Source: Halomonas alimentaria
GTDB lineage: Bacteria; Pseudomonadota; Gammaproteobacteria; Pseudomonadales; Halomonadaceae
Direction of reading: 5' to 3'
Length of the DNA stretch: 64,000 nucleotides
NCBI RefSeq assembly: GCF_009902005.1
Contig: NZ_WUTT01000001.1
Location: 1,514,541-1,578,540 of the forward strand
The notes beneath the pieces are model-generated. The model saw only the letters and a program-made list of their open reading frames with translations. It had not been told where the DNA came from and did not search any database. The position numbers and the translations under genes were made by a program. Shown in pieces: positions 41,826-50,298 of this stretch. How positions within the stretch are numbered: position 1 is the stretch's first letter; each line of letters opens with the position of its first letter.

Positions 41826-43744
41826 CGGCGACGGGACACGCGCCGCGGCTGCCCAGGCGCTGGCGTCGCTGGCTGTGGCTGCTTGCGCCGCTGGGTCTCG
41901 CCCTGGTGACCTGGCAGGCCGCCGAGGTGGCGCGCCAGCAGGCACTGCAGGAGCTTCGCCAGGATGCCGATAACGAACTACGGCTCTCGGCCGCCGGACT
42001 GATCGGCCACCTCTCCCGCCACGACTACCTGCCCCGACTGCTGGCTTCCCGAGAGGCGGTACGCCGCTTCCTCTCCTCCCCGGAGAGCCAGGACCCCATG
42101 CCGCTCAACCGACTGCTCGACCGATTCCGGGCGGCCACCGGGGTGTCCGACATCTATCTTCTCGATCGCCACGCCGACACCCTGGCAGCCAGCAACTGGC
42201 AACGCCCCAACACCTTCATCGGCCAGAACTACGCGTTCCGCAGCTACTACAGCGACGCCATCGCCGGCCGCCCGGGGCGCTTCTACGGCCTCGGCGTGCA
42301 GTCACTGGAACGTGGCTACTACTTCTCTGCCCCGGTCTGGCTGGACAACACGTCCCCCGATGCCTCACCGGACGGGGTCATGGTGGTCAAGGTGCTGCTC
42401 GACGCTATTGAGGAGAGCTGGGCAGACCAGGACGCCGAGCTGCTGGTCACCGACGCCGACGACATCATCTTCATGGCCAGCCGGCCCGAGCTGCGCATGG
42501 CCTCGCTGGCGCCGCTCTCCACCGACGAGAGAAAGGCGCTGCTGGCCACCCGCCGCTATGCCGACGAGCCCCTCGAACACTCCGGCCTGGAGATCCTCGA
42601 ATCAATGGGTGAACGCACTCGCCTGGTCGGCTTCAGCTCGGGACCGCTGGCCGGCGAGCGCTTCCTGGGCCTGCAGCGGTCGCTGCCCCAGCTCGGCTGG
42701 GAGATGCTGATCCTCAAGCCGCTGGACTCGGTGGCCCAGGCACAGTGGGTCTCTGCCCTCCTCGCCGGCGGACTCTACGGCATCGTGCTGCTGGGCGGCG
42801 GCTTTGGCTGGCAGCGCCTGCGGCTGCGCCGTGAGCGCGAACTGTTCGCCGAGCGCGAGCGGCATACCCTGGCTCGGGCCCGCGACGAGCTGGAGCGCAA
42901 CGTGGCCAGCCGCACCCGCGACCTGGTCGAGACCAATCGCCGCCTCTCCGATGAGATCGAGGAGCGCAAGCGCGCCGAGGCAGACCTGCGCCGCACCCGC
43001 GACGAACTGATCCAGGCAGCCAAGCTGGCGGTACTCGGCCAGCTGGCCGCGGGCATCAACCACGAGCTCAACCAGCCGCTGGCCGCTATCCGCGCCTACG
43101 CCGAGAATGCCCGTGCCTTCCTCGCTCGCGAGCGACGGGAGAGCGTCGACCGTAACCTGGCCGAGATCGTCGAGCTGACCGGACGCATGGCCGAGATCAG
43201 CGCCCAGCTGCGCCAATTCTCGCGCAAGGGCGATGAGCGGCGCAGTGCGGTGTCGGTCACCGACTGCTTCGAGTATGCCCTGCGCCTGTTCCAGACGCGG
43301 CTGCAGGAGACCGGCGTACGTGTGGAGCGACGCTTCCCCGCTTCGCCGGTATGGGTCAACGCCGACCCGGTGCGCCTGGAGCAGGTACTGGTCAACCTGA
43401 TCGGCAACGCCCTCCAGGCCATGGCCGGGTGTGACAACCAGCAGCTGACGCTTCGGGTAGAGGCCGACAGCGCCCGCGTGCGGCTGATGGTGGAGGATAA
43501 CGGGCCCGGCATTCCCCCGGAGCAGCTGACGCGGATCTTCGAGCCCTTCTTCACCACCAAGTCCCCGGGCAGCGGCCTGGGGCTTGGGCTCTCCATCTCA
43601 TCGCGTATCATCGACGATCTGGGCGGCCGCCTGGGTGCCGAGAACCTCCCCGCAGGCGGCGCCCGCTTCACCATCCTGCTGCCTCAGGAGCACCTGACCC
43701 CCGCCCCGCCTTGCCCCGACCAGGAGAGCCTGCCCCATGCATGA
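41822..43744 (+). CDS. dctB: DctB-like sensor histidine kinase
   Basis: A 640-residue membrane kinase. An N-terminal membrane helix (residues about 17-35) and a second near 305-325 flank a periplasmic double-Cache/PDC sensor domain (NTFIGQNYAFRSYYSDAIAG, GYYFSAPVW). A cytoplasmic coiled coil leads to the phosphoacceptor His414 in AAGINHELNQPLAAIRAYAE. ATP-binding boxes: VLVNLIGNALQAM, VEDNGPGIP and SGLGLGLSIS. It senses dicarboxylates or similar acids in studied systems; here the ligand is unknown. It overlaps dctD by 8 bp. Confidence 0.9.
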   Translation: MTATGHAPRLPRRWRRWLWLLAPLGLALVTWQAAEVARQQALQELRQDADNELRLSAAGLIGHLSRHDYLPRLLASREAVRRFLSSPESQDPMPLNRLLDRFRAATGVSDIYLLDRHADTLAASNWQRPNTFIGQNYAFRSYYSDAIAGRPGRFYGLGVQSLERGYYFSAPVWLDNTSPDASPDGVMVVKVLLDAIEESWADQDAELLVTDADDIIFMASRPELRMASLAPLSTDERKALLATRRYADEPLEHSGLEILESMGERTRLVGFSSGPLAGERFLGLQRSLPQLGWEMLILKPLDSVAQAQWVSALLAGGLYGIVLLGGGFGWQRLRLRRERELFAERERHTLARARDELERNVASRTRDLVETNRRLSDEIEERKRAEADLRRTRDELIQAAKLAVLGQLAAGINHELNQPLAAIRAYAENARAFLARERRESVDRNLAEIVELTGRMAEISAQLRQFSRKGDERRSAVSVTDCFEYALRLFQTRLQETGVRVERRFPASPVWVNADPVRLEQVLVNLIGNALQAMAGCDNQQLTLRVEADSARVRLMVEDNGPGIPPEQLTRIFEPFFTTKSPGSGLGLGLSISSRIIDDLGGRLGAENLPAGGARFTILLPQEHLTPAPPCPDQESLPHA

Positions 43745-45119
43745 AACGGTCGACACTCCGGTGATGGTCGTCGACGACGAGCTCCACCTGCGCATCAGTG
43801 CCGGCCAGACCCTGGAGCTGGCCGGCTATGCGCCGGCACCCTTCGCCAGTGCAGAGGCGGCCTTGCACGCCCTCGAGAGTGACTTCCCCGGCGTCATCGT
43901 CAGCGATATCCGCATGCCCGGCATGGACGGCATGGCGCTGCTGAGGGAGGTACGGCGCCGCGACCCCGACCTGCCGGTGATCCTGATCACCGGGCATGGC
44001 GACATCTCCACCGCCGTTGAAGCCATGCGCGAGGGGGCCTGGGACTTCCTGGAGAAGCCCTTCGCCGCCGAGCGGCTGGTGGAGGTAGTCCGCCGCGGGG
44101 TGGAGAAGCGTCGACTGAGCCTCGAGAACCGCCGGCTGCGCGCCGAGCTCGAGGCCCAGCAGGCCGCCCCCGGCCCCCGCCTGGTGGGGCGCACTCCGGC
44201 GATCCAGCGCCTGGCGGCCATGGTCCAGCGCATCAGCCAGGTGGAGGCCGACGTGCTGCTGTTCGGCGAGACCGGTGCCGGCAAGGACCTGGTGGCGCGC
44301 GCCATCCATGAGCGCAGCGGCCGTGCCGGCCACCCCTTCGTGGCGATCAACTGCGGCGCGGTGCCGGAGAGCACCATCGAGTCGGAGCTGTTCGGCCACG
44401 AGAAGGGTGCCTTCACCGGCGCCGTGGAGCGGCGCATCGGCAAGTTCGAGCACGCCAATGGCGGCACGGTGTTCCTCGACGAGATCGAATCGATGCCGCT
44501 CTCGCTGCAGGTCAAGCTGCTGCGGATACTGCAGGAGCGCAGCGTGGAGCGCCTGGGCGCCAACGTCCCGATCCCCCTGGACATCCGCGTGATCGCCGCC
44601 ACCAAGGTGGATCTCAAGGCCGCCGCCGAGGCCGGCACCTTCCGCGAGGATCTCTACTATCGCCTCGACGTGGTCACCCTGCCGATCCCTCCGCTGCGCG
44701 AGCGACGCGAAGATATCCCGTTGCTGTTTCAGCACTTCGCGGTGGTGGCCGCCAATCGCAGCGGCCTGGAGGCACCGTCCCTGGACGCTTCCGGCATCTC
44801 CGCACTGCTCGCCCACGATTGGCCGGGCAACGTGCGTGAGCTGCGCAACCTCGCCGAACGCTATGTGCTGCTGGGGGCGGCCTTCGACTACCGGCTGGAT
44901 GCCCTGCTGGCCGGGGCCGAGAGCGAGGCGGGCGAACTCCCGCTGCCCCAGCAGGTCGAGCTGTTCGAGAAGAGCCTGCTCGACCAGGCGCTGACCCGCC
45001 ACCATGGCCGCGTCAGCGAGGTCAGCGAGCGGCTAGGCCTGCCGCGCAAGACCCTCTACGACAAGCTCCGGAAGTATGGCCTGCGCGCCGAGGACTATCG
45101 CCACAGCGCCGCGCCCTGA
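43737..45119 (+). CDS. dctD: DctD-like sigma-54-dependent response regulator
   Basis: A 460-residue NtrC-family activator. The receiver domain has the phosphorylated Asp57 in VSDIRMPGMDGM. The AAA+ domain has Walker A GETGAGKDLVARAIH, the sigma-54 contact loop HEKGAFTGA and Walker B GGTVFLDEIESMP. A Fis-type helix-turn-helix ends the protein (VSEVSERLGLPRKTLYDKLR). Candidate target: the TRAP promoter at 52.05-52.2 kb. The 3' end overlaps the convergent ydjM-like gene by 25 bp. Confidence 0.92.
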   Translation: MHETVDTPVMVVDDELHLRISAGQTLELAGYAPAPFASAEAALHALESDFPGVIVSDIRMPGMDGMALLREVRRRDPDLPVILITGHGDISTAVEAMREGAWDFLEKPFAAERLVEVVRRGVEKRRLSLENRRLRAELEAQQAAPGPRLVGRTPAIQRLAAMVQRISQVEADVLLFGETGAGKDLVARAIHERSGRAGHPFVAINCGAVPESTIESELFGHEKGAFTGAVERRIGKFEHANGGTVFLDEIESMPLSLQVKLLRILQERSVERLGANVPIPLDIRVIAATKVDLKAAAEAGTFREDLYYRLDVVTLPIPPLRERREDIPLLFQHFAVVAANRSGLEAPSLDASGISALLAHDWPGNVRELRNLAERYVLLGAAFDYRLDALLAGAESEAGELPLPQQVELFEKSLLDQALTRHHGRVSEVSERLGLPRKTLYDKLRKYGLRAEDYRHSAAP

Positions 45120-45766
45120 TCGAGCAGCGTCAGCAGCGGTGTCCAGGCGGGCAACAGCGGCACCAGGCCGGCGATCAGCAGCAGCATCAGCACGGAGTTG
45201 CAGGGCTCCCGGTAGTCGAAGAGCTTGAAGGCGGTGCCGAAGGAGCGCTTGAGACGCGCTCCGGTGAGATCGACGCTGAACATCTCGTCGAGCAGCAGGT
45301 GTATGCAGAAGCCCAGCAGCACCGCCACTCCGTGGGACCAGGCCAGGCCTGGCTCCAGGAGCAGCAGGCGATGCCCGACGGCGCTGGTGGCCAGCGCACA
45401 GAGCAACCCTGCCAGCAGGGAGTGCCAGATCCCGCGATGCACCGAGAGGCGCTTGAAGACCGGACTCAGCAGGTAGCGCACACCGATGTAGATGCCGCCG
45501 CACGCCAGCAGCAGCCTCCCCGGCGTCAGCCAGGCCTGCATCAGCAGCGCGCCGGCCACCACCGCCAGCAGGGCCAGGGTGTTGAAGATGAGGCGCACGG
45601 CGTGGGAGTTGTCGGCGTCGATATCGGGAAGGATCCCGCCGAAGCTGGTCAGGGCCGCCACGGAGAGCGCCTCTGCCGGGCTCCAGAGCCCTGCCTGCCA
45701 GCCGCCCACGGCGAGCAGGGTGCCACCGCCCACGGCGGCAGTGAGATGGGTGCGAAAATCGGCCAT
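45095..45766 (-). CDS. YdjM-like membrane-bound metal-dependent hydrolase (DUF457)
   Basis: A 223-residue membrane protein with about five hydrophobic segments. Histidine and acidic motifs typical of the family are visible: THLTAAVGGGT near the start, GGILPDIDADNSHAVR, HRGIWHSLLAG and FCIHLLLDEMFSVD. Family members are induced in the SOS response in E. coli, but their substrate is unknown. ATG 45766 (MADFRTHL) matches the family start. Confidence 0.8.
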   Translation of the reverse strand: MADFRTHLTAAVGGGTLLAVGGWQAGLWSPAEALSVAALTSFGGILPDIDADNSHAVRLIFNTLALLAVVAGALLMQAWLTPGRLLLACGGIYIGVRYLLSPVFKRLSVHRGIWHSLLAGLLCALATSAVGHRLLLLEPGLAWSHGVAVLLGFCIHLLLDEMFSVDLTGARLKRSFGTAFKLFDYREPCNSVLMLLLIAGLVPLLPAWTPLLTLLDQGAALWR

Positions 45767-45876
45767 GCGGTAACGGACTCCTGCGTCTCCGGCCATCCGA
45801 TGCTGGATGAAAAACCAGCTGGACAAAAAACCAGATTATCGCCCGTTACCACATGGAAAAACAGGGGCTTAGAGGG

Positions 45877-46428
45877 TTATTCCGCCGCTGCCGCGAGGTA
45901 GTCGTCCTTGAGCCTGACATAGTTGCCGGCGGTATAGGGGAAGAACTTACGCTCCTTGTCCTTGAGCGGGCGCAGCGCCCTGGCCGGGTTACCGGCGTAG
46001 ACATGGCCACCCTCCAGGTGCTTGCCCGGCGGCACCACGGCGCCGGCGGCGATGATCACCTCGTCCTCCACCACGGCGCCATCCATGACAATAGCCCCCA
46101 TGCCCACCAGGATGCGGCTGCCCAGGGTGGCACCATGCAGGATCGCCTTGTGGCCGATGGTGACGTCGTCGCCGATGGTCAGCGGGAAGCCGCCGGGATT
46201 GAAGTCGCTGGCGTGGGTGATATGCAGCACGCAGCCATCCTGCACGCTGACCCGCGCGCCGATCCGGATGCGGTGCATGTCGCCACGGATTACCGCCATG
46301 GGCCAGACCGAACAGTCGTCGCCCAGCTCCACATCGCCGAGCACGAGGCTCGCCGGGTCGATATAGACCCGCTCAGCAAGGCTCGGGCGCTTGCCTTTCC
46401 AGGGCCGAATGGCCATCGACTCGCTCAT
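45877..46428 (-). CDS. Gamma-class carbonic anhydrase-like hexapeptide-repeat protein (YrdA family)
   Basis: A 183-residue left-handed beta-helix protein with hexapeptide repeats (LVLGDVELGDDCSVWPM, VRISVQDG-type segments, VIIAAGAVVPPGK) and three zinc-ligand-type histidines (LHITHAS, IGHKAILHG). The family includes YrdA, CaiE and PaaY. Carbonic anhydrase activity varies among members and is not assured. Confidence 0.87.
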   Translation of the reverse strand: MSESMAIRPWKGKRPSLAERVYIDPASLVLGDVELGDDCSVWPMAVIRGDMHRIRIGARVSVQDGCVLHITHASDFNPGGFPLTIGDDVTIGHKAILHGATLGSRILVGMGAIVMDGAVVEDEVIIAAGAVVPPGKHLEGGHVYAGNPARALRPLKDKERKFFPYTAGNYVRLKDDYLAAAAE

Positions 46429-46455
46429 CGGGATCTCCTCATCTTCGATCGGCGT

Positions 46456-47796
46456 TCAGATCAGTCCGGCCACCAATACTACCAGCGTCAGCGGAATGGC
46501 GACCCAGCGGGTCACCATGCGCCACAGGGTAAAGCCGCTGTCACCCACGCCCAGGGCGCGGCGTGCTGTGGCCTCCGGCACCACCCAGGCGGCGAAGATG
46601 GCGATCAGCAGGCCACCCAGGGGCAGGAAGACCTCCGGCGGGATGGTGCTGACCAGCTCGAAGCCGTTCATGCCGAACAGCGGGCGCCACTCGGCCAGGC
46701 TCGAGAACGAGAACACCGTCAGCAGCCCGAGCAGCCACACCGCCAGGCCCACCAGGGCCGCGGCGATACCACGCTTGAGGCCCAGGCCCTGCAGCGTAGA
46801 GACCATGGGCTCGGCCAGGTTGATCGACGAGGTCCAGGTGGCCAGCAGCAGCAGCAGGAAGAAGAGACTCAGCCACAGCGCACCCCAGGGCAGTTCGGCG
46901 AAGGCGATGGGCAGGGTGACGAACATCAGGCCGGGCCCCTCGCCGGGGTCCATGCCCTGGGAGAACACCACCGAGAAGATCGCGATGCCGGCCAGCAATG
47001 CCACGGTCACATCGAGCACCGCCACCGCCCCGACGGCCCGCGGCAGGCTCTGGTGGTCCGGCATGTAGGCGCCGTAGGCCATCAGCGCGCAGGCGCCCAC
47101 CGCCAGGGTGAAGAAGGCGTGACCCATGGCATGCATCACCACCAGCGGGGTCACCGCCGAGAGGTCAGGCTGGAACAGCCACGCCAGGGCGGTGCCGAAA
47201 CCGCTGGTGGTAGCGGCATAGCCCGCCAGCATCAGCAGCAGCAAATAGAGCAGCGGCATCAGCAGGTTGTTGAGGCGCTCCAGTCCCTTGGCCACCCCGG
47301 CGGCCACCACCAGCATGGTCATGGCCAGGAACAGGGTGTGGTTGAGGGTCATGCGCCCCGGGTCAGCCAGGAAGGCATCGAAGCCGGCGCCAATCTCGGC
47401 GGGGGCGGCACCGCGGAAGTCGCCATTGATGGAGGCCACCAGAAACTCGATGGACCAGCCGGAGACCACCGAGTAGAAGGAGAGGATGCAGAACACAGTG
47501 AAGGCGCCGAACAGCCCCAGCAGACGCCAGTGACGGCTGGCGCCGGCGGCCGCCGCCAGGTGCCCCAGCGAACCTACCGGACTGCGTCGCCCGGCACGGC
47601 CCACCATGATCTCGGCCATCATCACCGGCAGCCCCAGCAGCAGCACGAAGGCCACATAGAGCACCAGGAAGGCCGCCCCGCCGTTCTCGCCGGTGATGTA
47701 GGGGAAACGCCAGATGTTGCCCAACCCCACCGCCGCCCCGGTTACCGCCAGGATAAAGGCGCGCCGCGTGCTCCAGCGCTCCAGCGTCTCGCTCAT
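46456..47796 (-). CDS. Sodium-dependent symporter of the SNF (neurotransmitter:sodium) family
   Basis: A 446-residue permease with eleven or so hydrophobic segments. The first helix WSTRRAFILAVTGAAVGLGN followed by IWRFPYITGENGGAAFL is the SNF signature. Helix 6 (ATWTSSINLAEPMVSTL) shows the usual unwound Ser-rich region. Bacterial members import amino acids such as tryptophan, tyrosine or alanine; substrate is unknown here. ATG 47796 (MSETLERWSTRRAF) is the family-type start. Confidence 0.9.
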   Translation of the reverse strand: MSETLERWSTRRAFILAVTGAAVGLGNIWRFPYITGENGGAAFLVLYVAFVLLLGLPVMMAEIMVGRAGRRSPVGSLGHLAAAAGASRHWRLLGLFGAFTVFCILSFYSVVSGWSIEFLVASINGDFRGAAPAEIGAGFDAFLADPGRMTLNHTLFLAMTMLVVAAGVAKGLERLNNLLMPLLYLLLLMLAGYAATTSGFGTALAWLFQPDLSAVTPLVVMHAMGHAFFTLAVGACALMAYGAYMPDHQSLPRAVGAVAVLDVTVALLAGIAIFSVVFSQGMDPGEGPGLMFVTLPIAFAELPWGALWLSLFFLLLLLATWTSSINLAEPMVSTLQGLGLKRGIAAALVGLAVWLLGLLTVFSFSSLAEWRPLFGMNGFELVSTIPPEVFLPLGGLLIAIFAAWVVPEATARRALGVGDSGFTLWRMVTRWVAIPLTLVVLVAGLI

Positions 47797-47951
47797 CGTT
47801 GCTACTCCCGAAATACGGCGTGCGGGATCCCGCACGCATGAAAGCCCGCAAGCCTAGCAGCCCGCCCCCACACGGCAAACCCTGCCACCGATTGAAACTC
47901 GCCCCGCGCGCCCTCATCTTGAGAGCATTAATCCCCTGATTCGAGGTGCGC

Positions 47952-50000
47952 ATGCCCCGCAACCCCCTGCTCGAGACCCATGAGCTTCCCCCCTTCGAGG
48001 CCATCCGCCCCGAGCACGTGGTGCCGGCCATCGACGAGCTGCTCGCCGAGAACCGCCATGCCATCGAGGCGCTGGTCGAGCGGGCCGAAAGTGAGCCGCC
48101 CCGTTGGGAGAGCCTGGCCGCACCGCTGGAGTCGCTCAACGACCGTCTGTCGCGCGCCTGGTCGCCGGTCTCCCACCTCAACGGCACCATGAACAATCCC
48201 GAGCTGCGCGAGGCCTACCAGGCCTGCCTGGGCAAGCTCTCCGAGTACAGCACCTGGTTGGGCCAGCACGAGGGGCTGTTCCGTGCCTGGCAGGCGCTGA
48301 AGGAAGGGGCTGCCTGGGAGACGCTGGACGACGCCCAGCGTCGTACCGTGGAGAACACCCTGCGCGACTTCCGCCTCGCCGGCGTCGACCTGCCCACCGA
48401 GAAGAAGCGCCGCTACGGCGAGATCAAGGCACGCCTCTCCGAGCTCTCCAACACCTTTTCCAACCAGCTGCTCGACGCCACCCAGGCCTGGCACCTGGAC
48501 CTGGCCGACGAGTCACGGCTTGCCGGCCTGCCCGAGAGCGCCCTGGCCACCCTGCGCGCCAACGCCGAGGCCAAGGGGGTCGCGGGCTATCGCATCTCCC
48601 TGGACTTCCCCAGCTTCTTCCCGGTAGTCACCTACGCCGAAGACCGCGAGCTGCGCCGCGAGGTCTACACCGCCTTCGTCACCCGCGCATCAGACCAGGG
48701 CCCCCACGCCGGCCAGTATGACAACGCCCCGCTGATGGAGGAGATCCTCGCCCTGCGCCACGAGCTGGCCGAGCTGCTGGGCTTCGCCACTTACGCCGAC
48801 TATTCGCTTGAAACCAAGATGGCCGAGTCCCCGGCCGAGGCCCAGACCTTCCTCGAGGACCTGGCCCGGCGCGCCGTGCCCCAGGCACGCGAGGAGTTCG
48901 CCGAACTCGAGGCCTTCGCCCGCGAGCGGCTGGGCATGGCCGAGCTCGCCCCCTGGGATATCGGCTACGCCAGCGAGAAGCTTCGCGAGGAGCGCCACGA
49001 CATCAACGAGGAGCAGCTGCGCCCCTACTTCCCCGCGCCGCAGGTGGTGGATGGCCTGTTCCGGGTGGTGGAGCGGCTGTTCGGCGTCACCTTCGCCGAG
49101 GACGAGAGTGCCCCGCGCTACCATCCGGACGTGCGCTTCTTCCGTATCATGGAGCAGGGCGAGCCCATCGCCGGATTCTACCTCGACCTCTACGCCCGCG
49201 AGGGCAAGCGCGGCGGCGCCTGGATGGACGAGTGCCGGGTGCGCCGCCACGAAGGCGACTCCCTGCAGTTGCCGGTGGCCTACCTGACCTGCAACTTCAC
49301 CCGCCCGGTGGGGGAGCGGCCGGCGCTGCTCACCCACGACGAGGTGACCACCCTGTTCCACGAGTTCGGCCACGGCCTGCACCACATGCTGACCCGACAG
49401 ACCATCGCCGATATCTCCGGGATCAACGGCGTGGCCTGGGATGCCGTGGAGCTGCCCAGCCAGTTCATGGAGAACTACTGCTGGGAGCGCGAGGGGCTCG
49501 ACCTGATCGCCGGCCATGTCGACAGCGGCGAACCGCTGCCCGCCGAGCTGCTCGAGAAGCTCCAGGCGGCCCGCAACTTCCAGTCCGCCATGGGCATGGT
49601 GCGCCAGCTGGAGTTCTCGCTGTTCGACCTGCGCCTGCACCATGAGCTTGCGGCCCCCTCCGCCGCCGAGATCCAGGCACTGCTCGACGCGGTGCGCGAT
49701 GCCATCTCGGTGGTGCCCAGGGCCGACTTCAACCGCTTCCAGAACGGCTTCGGCCATATCTTCGCCGGCGGCTACGCGGCCGGCTACTACAGCTACAAGT
49801 GGGCCGAGGTGCTCTCCGCCGATGCCTGGAGTGCCTTCGAGGAAGCGGGTATCTTCGATCCCGAGACCGGACACCGCTTCCGCACCGAGATCCTCGAGCG
49901 GGGTGGCTCCCGCGACGCCGCCGAGCTGTTCCAGGCCTTCCGCGGCCGTGCGCCCAGCGTCGAGCCACTGCTGCGCCACAGCGGTATCCGCGCCAGCTGA
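47952..50000 (+). CDS. prlC: Oligopeptidase A
   Basis: A 682-residue M3-family zinc metallopeptidase of the cytosol that degrades signal peptides and short peptides. The zinc motif HEFGH is at residues 470-474 (TTLFHEFGHGLHHML), with the third ligand region ELPSQFMENYCWE. Length matches E. coli PrlC. ATG 47952 is preferred to GTG 47946. It precedes yheV, as in other gammaproteobacteria. Confidence 0.96.
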   Translation: MPRNPLLETHELPPFEAIRPEHVVPAIDELLAENRHAIEALVERAESEPPRWESLAAPLESLNDRLSRAWSPVSHLNGTMNNPELREAYQACLGKLSEYSTWLGQHEGLFRAWQALKEGAAWETLDDAQRRTVENTLRDFRLAGVDLPTEKKRRYGEIKARLSELSNTFSNQLLDATQAWHLDLADESRLAGLPESALATLRANAEAKGVAGYRISLDFPSFFPVVTYAEDRELRREVYTAFVTRASDQGPHAGQYDNAPLMEEILALRHELAELLGFATYADYSLETKMAESPAEAQTFLEDLARRAVPQAREEFAELEAFARERLGMAELAPWDIGYASEKLREERHDINEEQLRPYFPAPQVVDGLFRVVERLFGVTFAEDESAPRYHPDVRFFRIMEQGEPIAGFYLDLYAREGKRGGAWMDECRVRRHEGDSLQLPVAYLTCNFTRPVGERPALLTHDEVTTLFHEFGHGLHHMLTRQTIADISGINGVAWDAVELPSQFMENYCWEREGLDLIAGHVDSGEPLPAELLEKLQAARNFQSAMGMVRQLEFSLFDLRLHHELAAPSAAEIQALLDAVRDAISVVPRADFNRFQNGFGHIFAGGYAAGYYSYKWAEVLSADAWSAFEEAGIFDPETGHRFRTEILERGGSRDAAELFQAFRGRAPSVEPLLRHSGIRAS

Positions 50001-50016
50001 TCCTTCGCCATACACG

Positions 50017-50036
50017 CCTCGGCCCACGGGCCGAGG
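50017..50036 (+). terminator. GC hairpin between prlC and yheV
   Basis: CCTCGGCCCACGGGCCGAGG is a near-perfect palindrome 17 bp after prlC. No T-run follows, so it may only stabilise or partly terminate the message. Confidence 0.4.
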
Positions 50037-50051
50037 CCTACAGGAGTCCCC

Positions 50052-50297
50052 ATGGCCGTCCAGAAACGCTTTATCGCCGGCGCCATCTGCCCGCGCTGCG
50101 CCGAGATGGACCGCATCCGCAGCTGGGAGCAGAACGGCATCCGCTACCGCGAGTGCGTCAGCTGCGACTTCTTCGAGCAGCTGCCCATCGAGGAGCAGGC
50201 TGCCCCGGAGCTGACCACCCGCGTCAACCGCCCCCACCAGGAGGACACCGCCGAGGACTTCCAGACCGTCAAGATCCTCGACCCCAAGGGACGCTGA
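50052..50297 (+). CDS. yheV: YheV family putative zinc ribbon protein
   Basis: An 81-residue protein with two cysteine pairs, CPRC (residues 14-17) and CVSC, that form a zinc ribbon. The start KRFIAGAICPRC and the IRYRECVSCDF segment match YheV, usually encoded next to prlC. Function unknown. AGGAG precedes the ATG. Confidence 0.88.
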   Translation: MAVQKRFIAGAICPRCAEMDRIRSWEQNGIRYRECVSCDFFEQLPIEEQAAPELTTRVNRPHQEDTAEDFQTVKILDPKGR

Positions 50298-50298
50298 G

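Noticed and set aside
45095..45119. Overlap of dctD and the ydjM-like gene as an error
   Set aside because: Both ends are at normal family lengths; a 25-bp convergent overlap is acceptable.
45853..47841. Plus-strand open frame of 662 codons
   Set aside because: It lies opposite the carbonic anhydrase-like and SNF symporter genes. Its His/Gln/Gly-rich translation is typical of antisense reading of high-GC genes.
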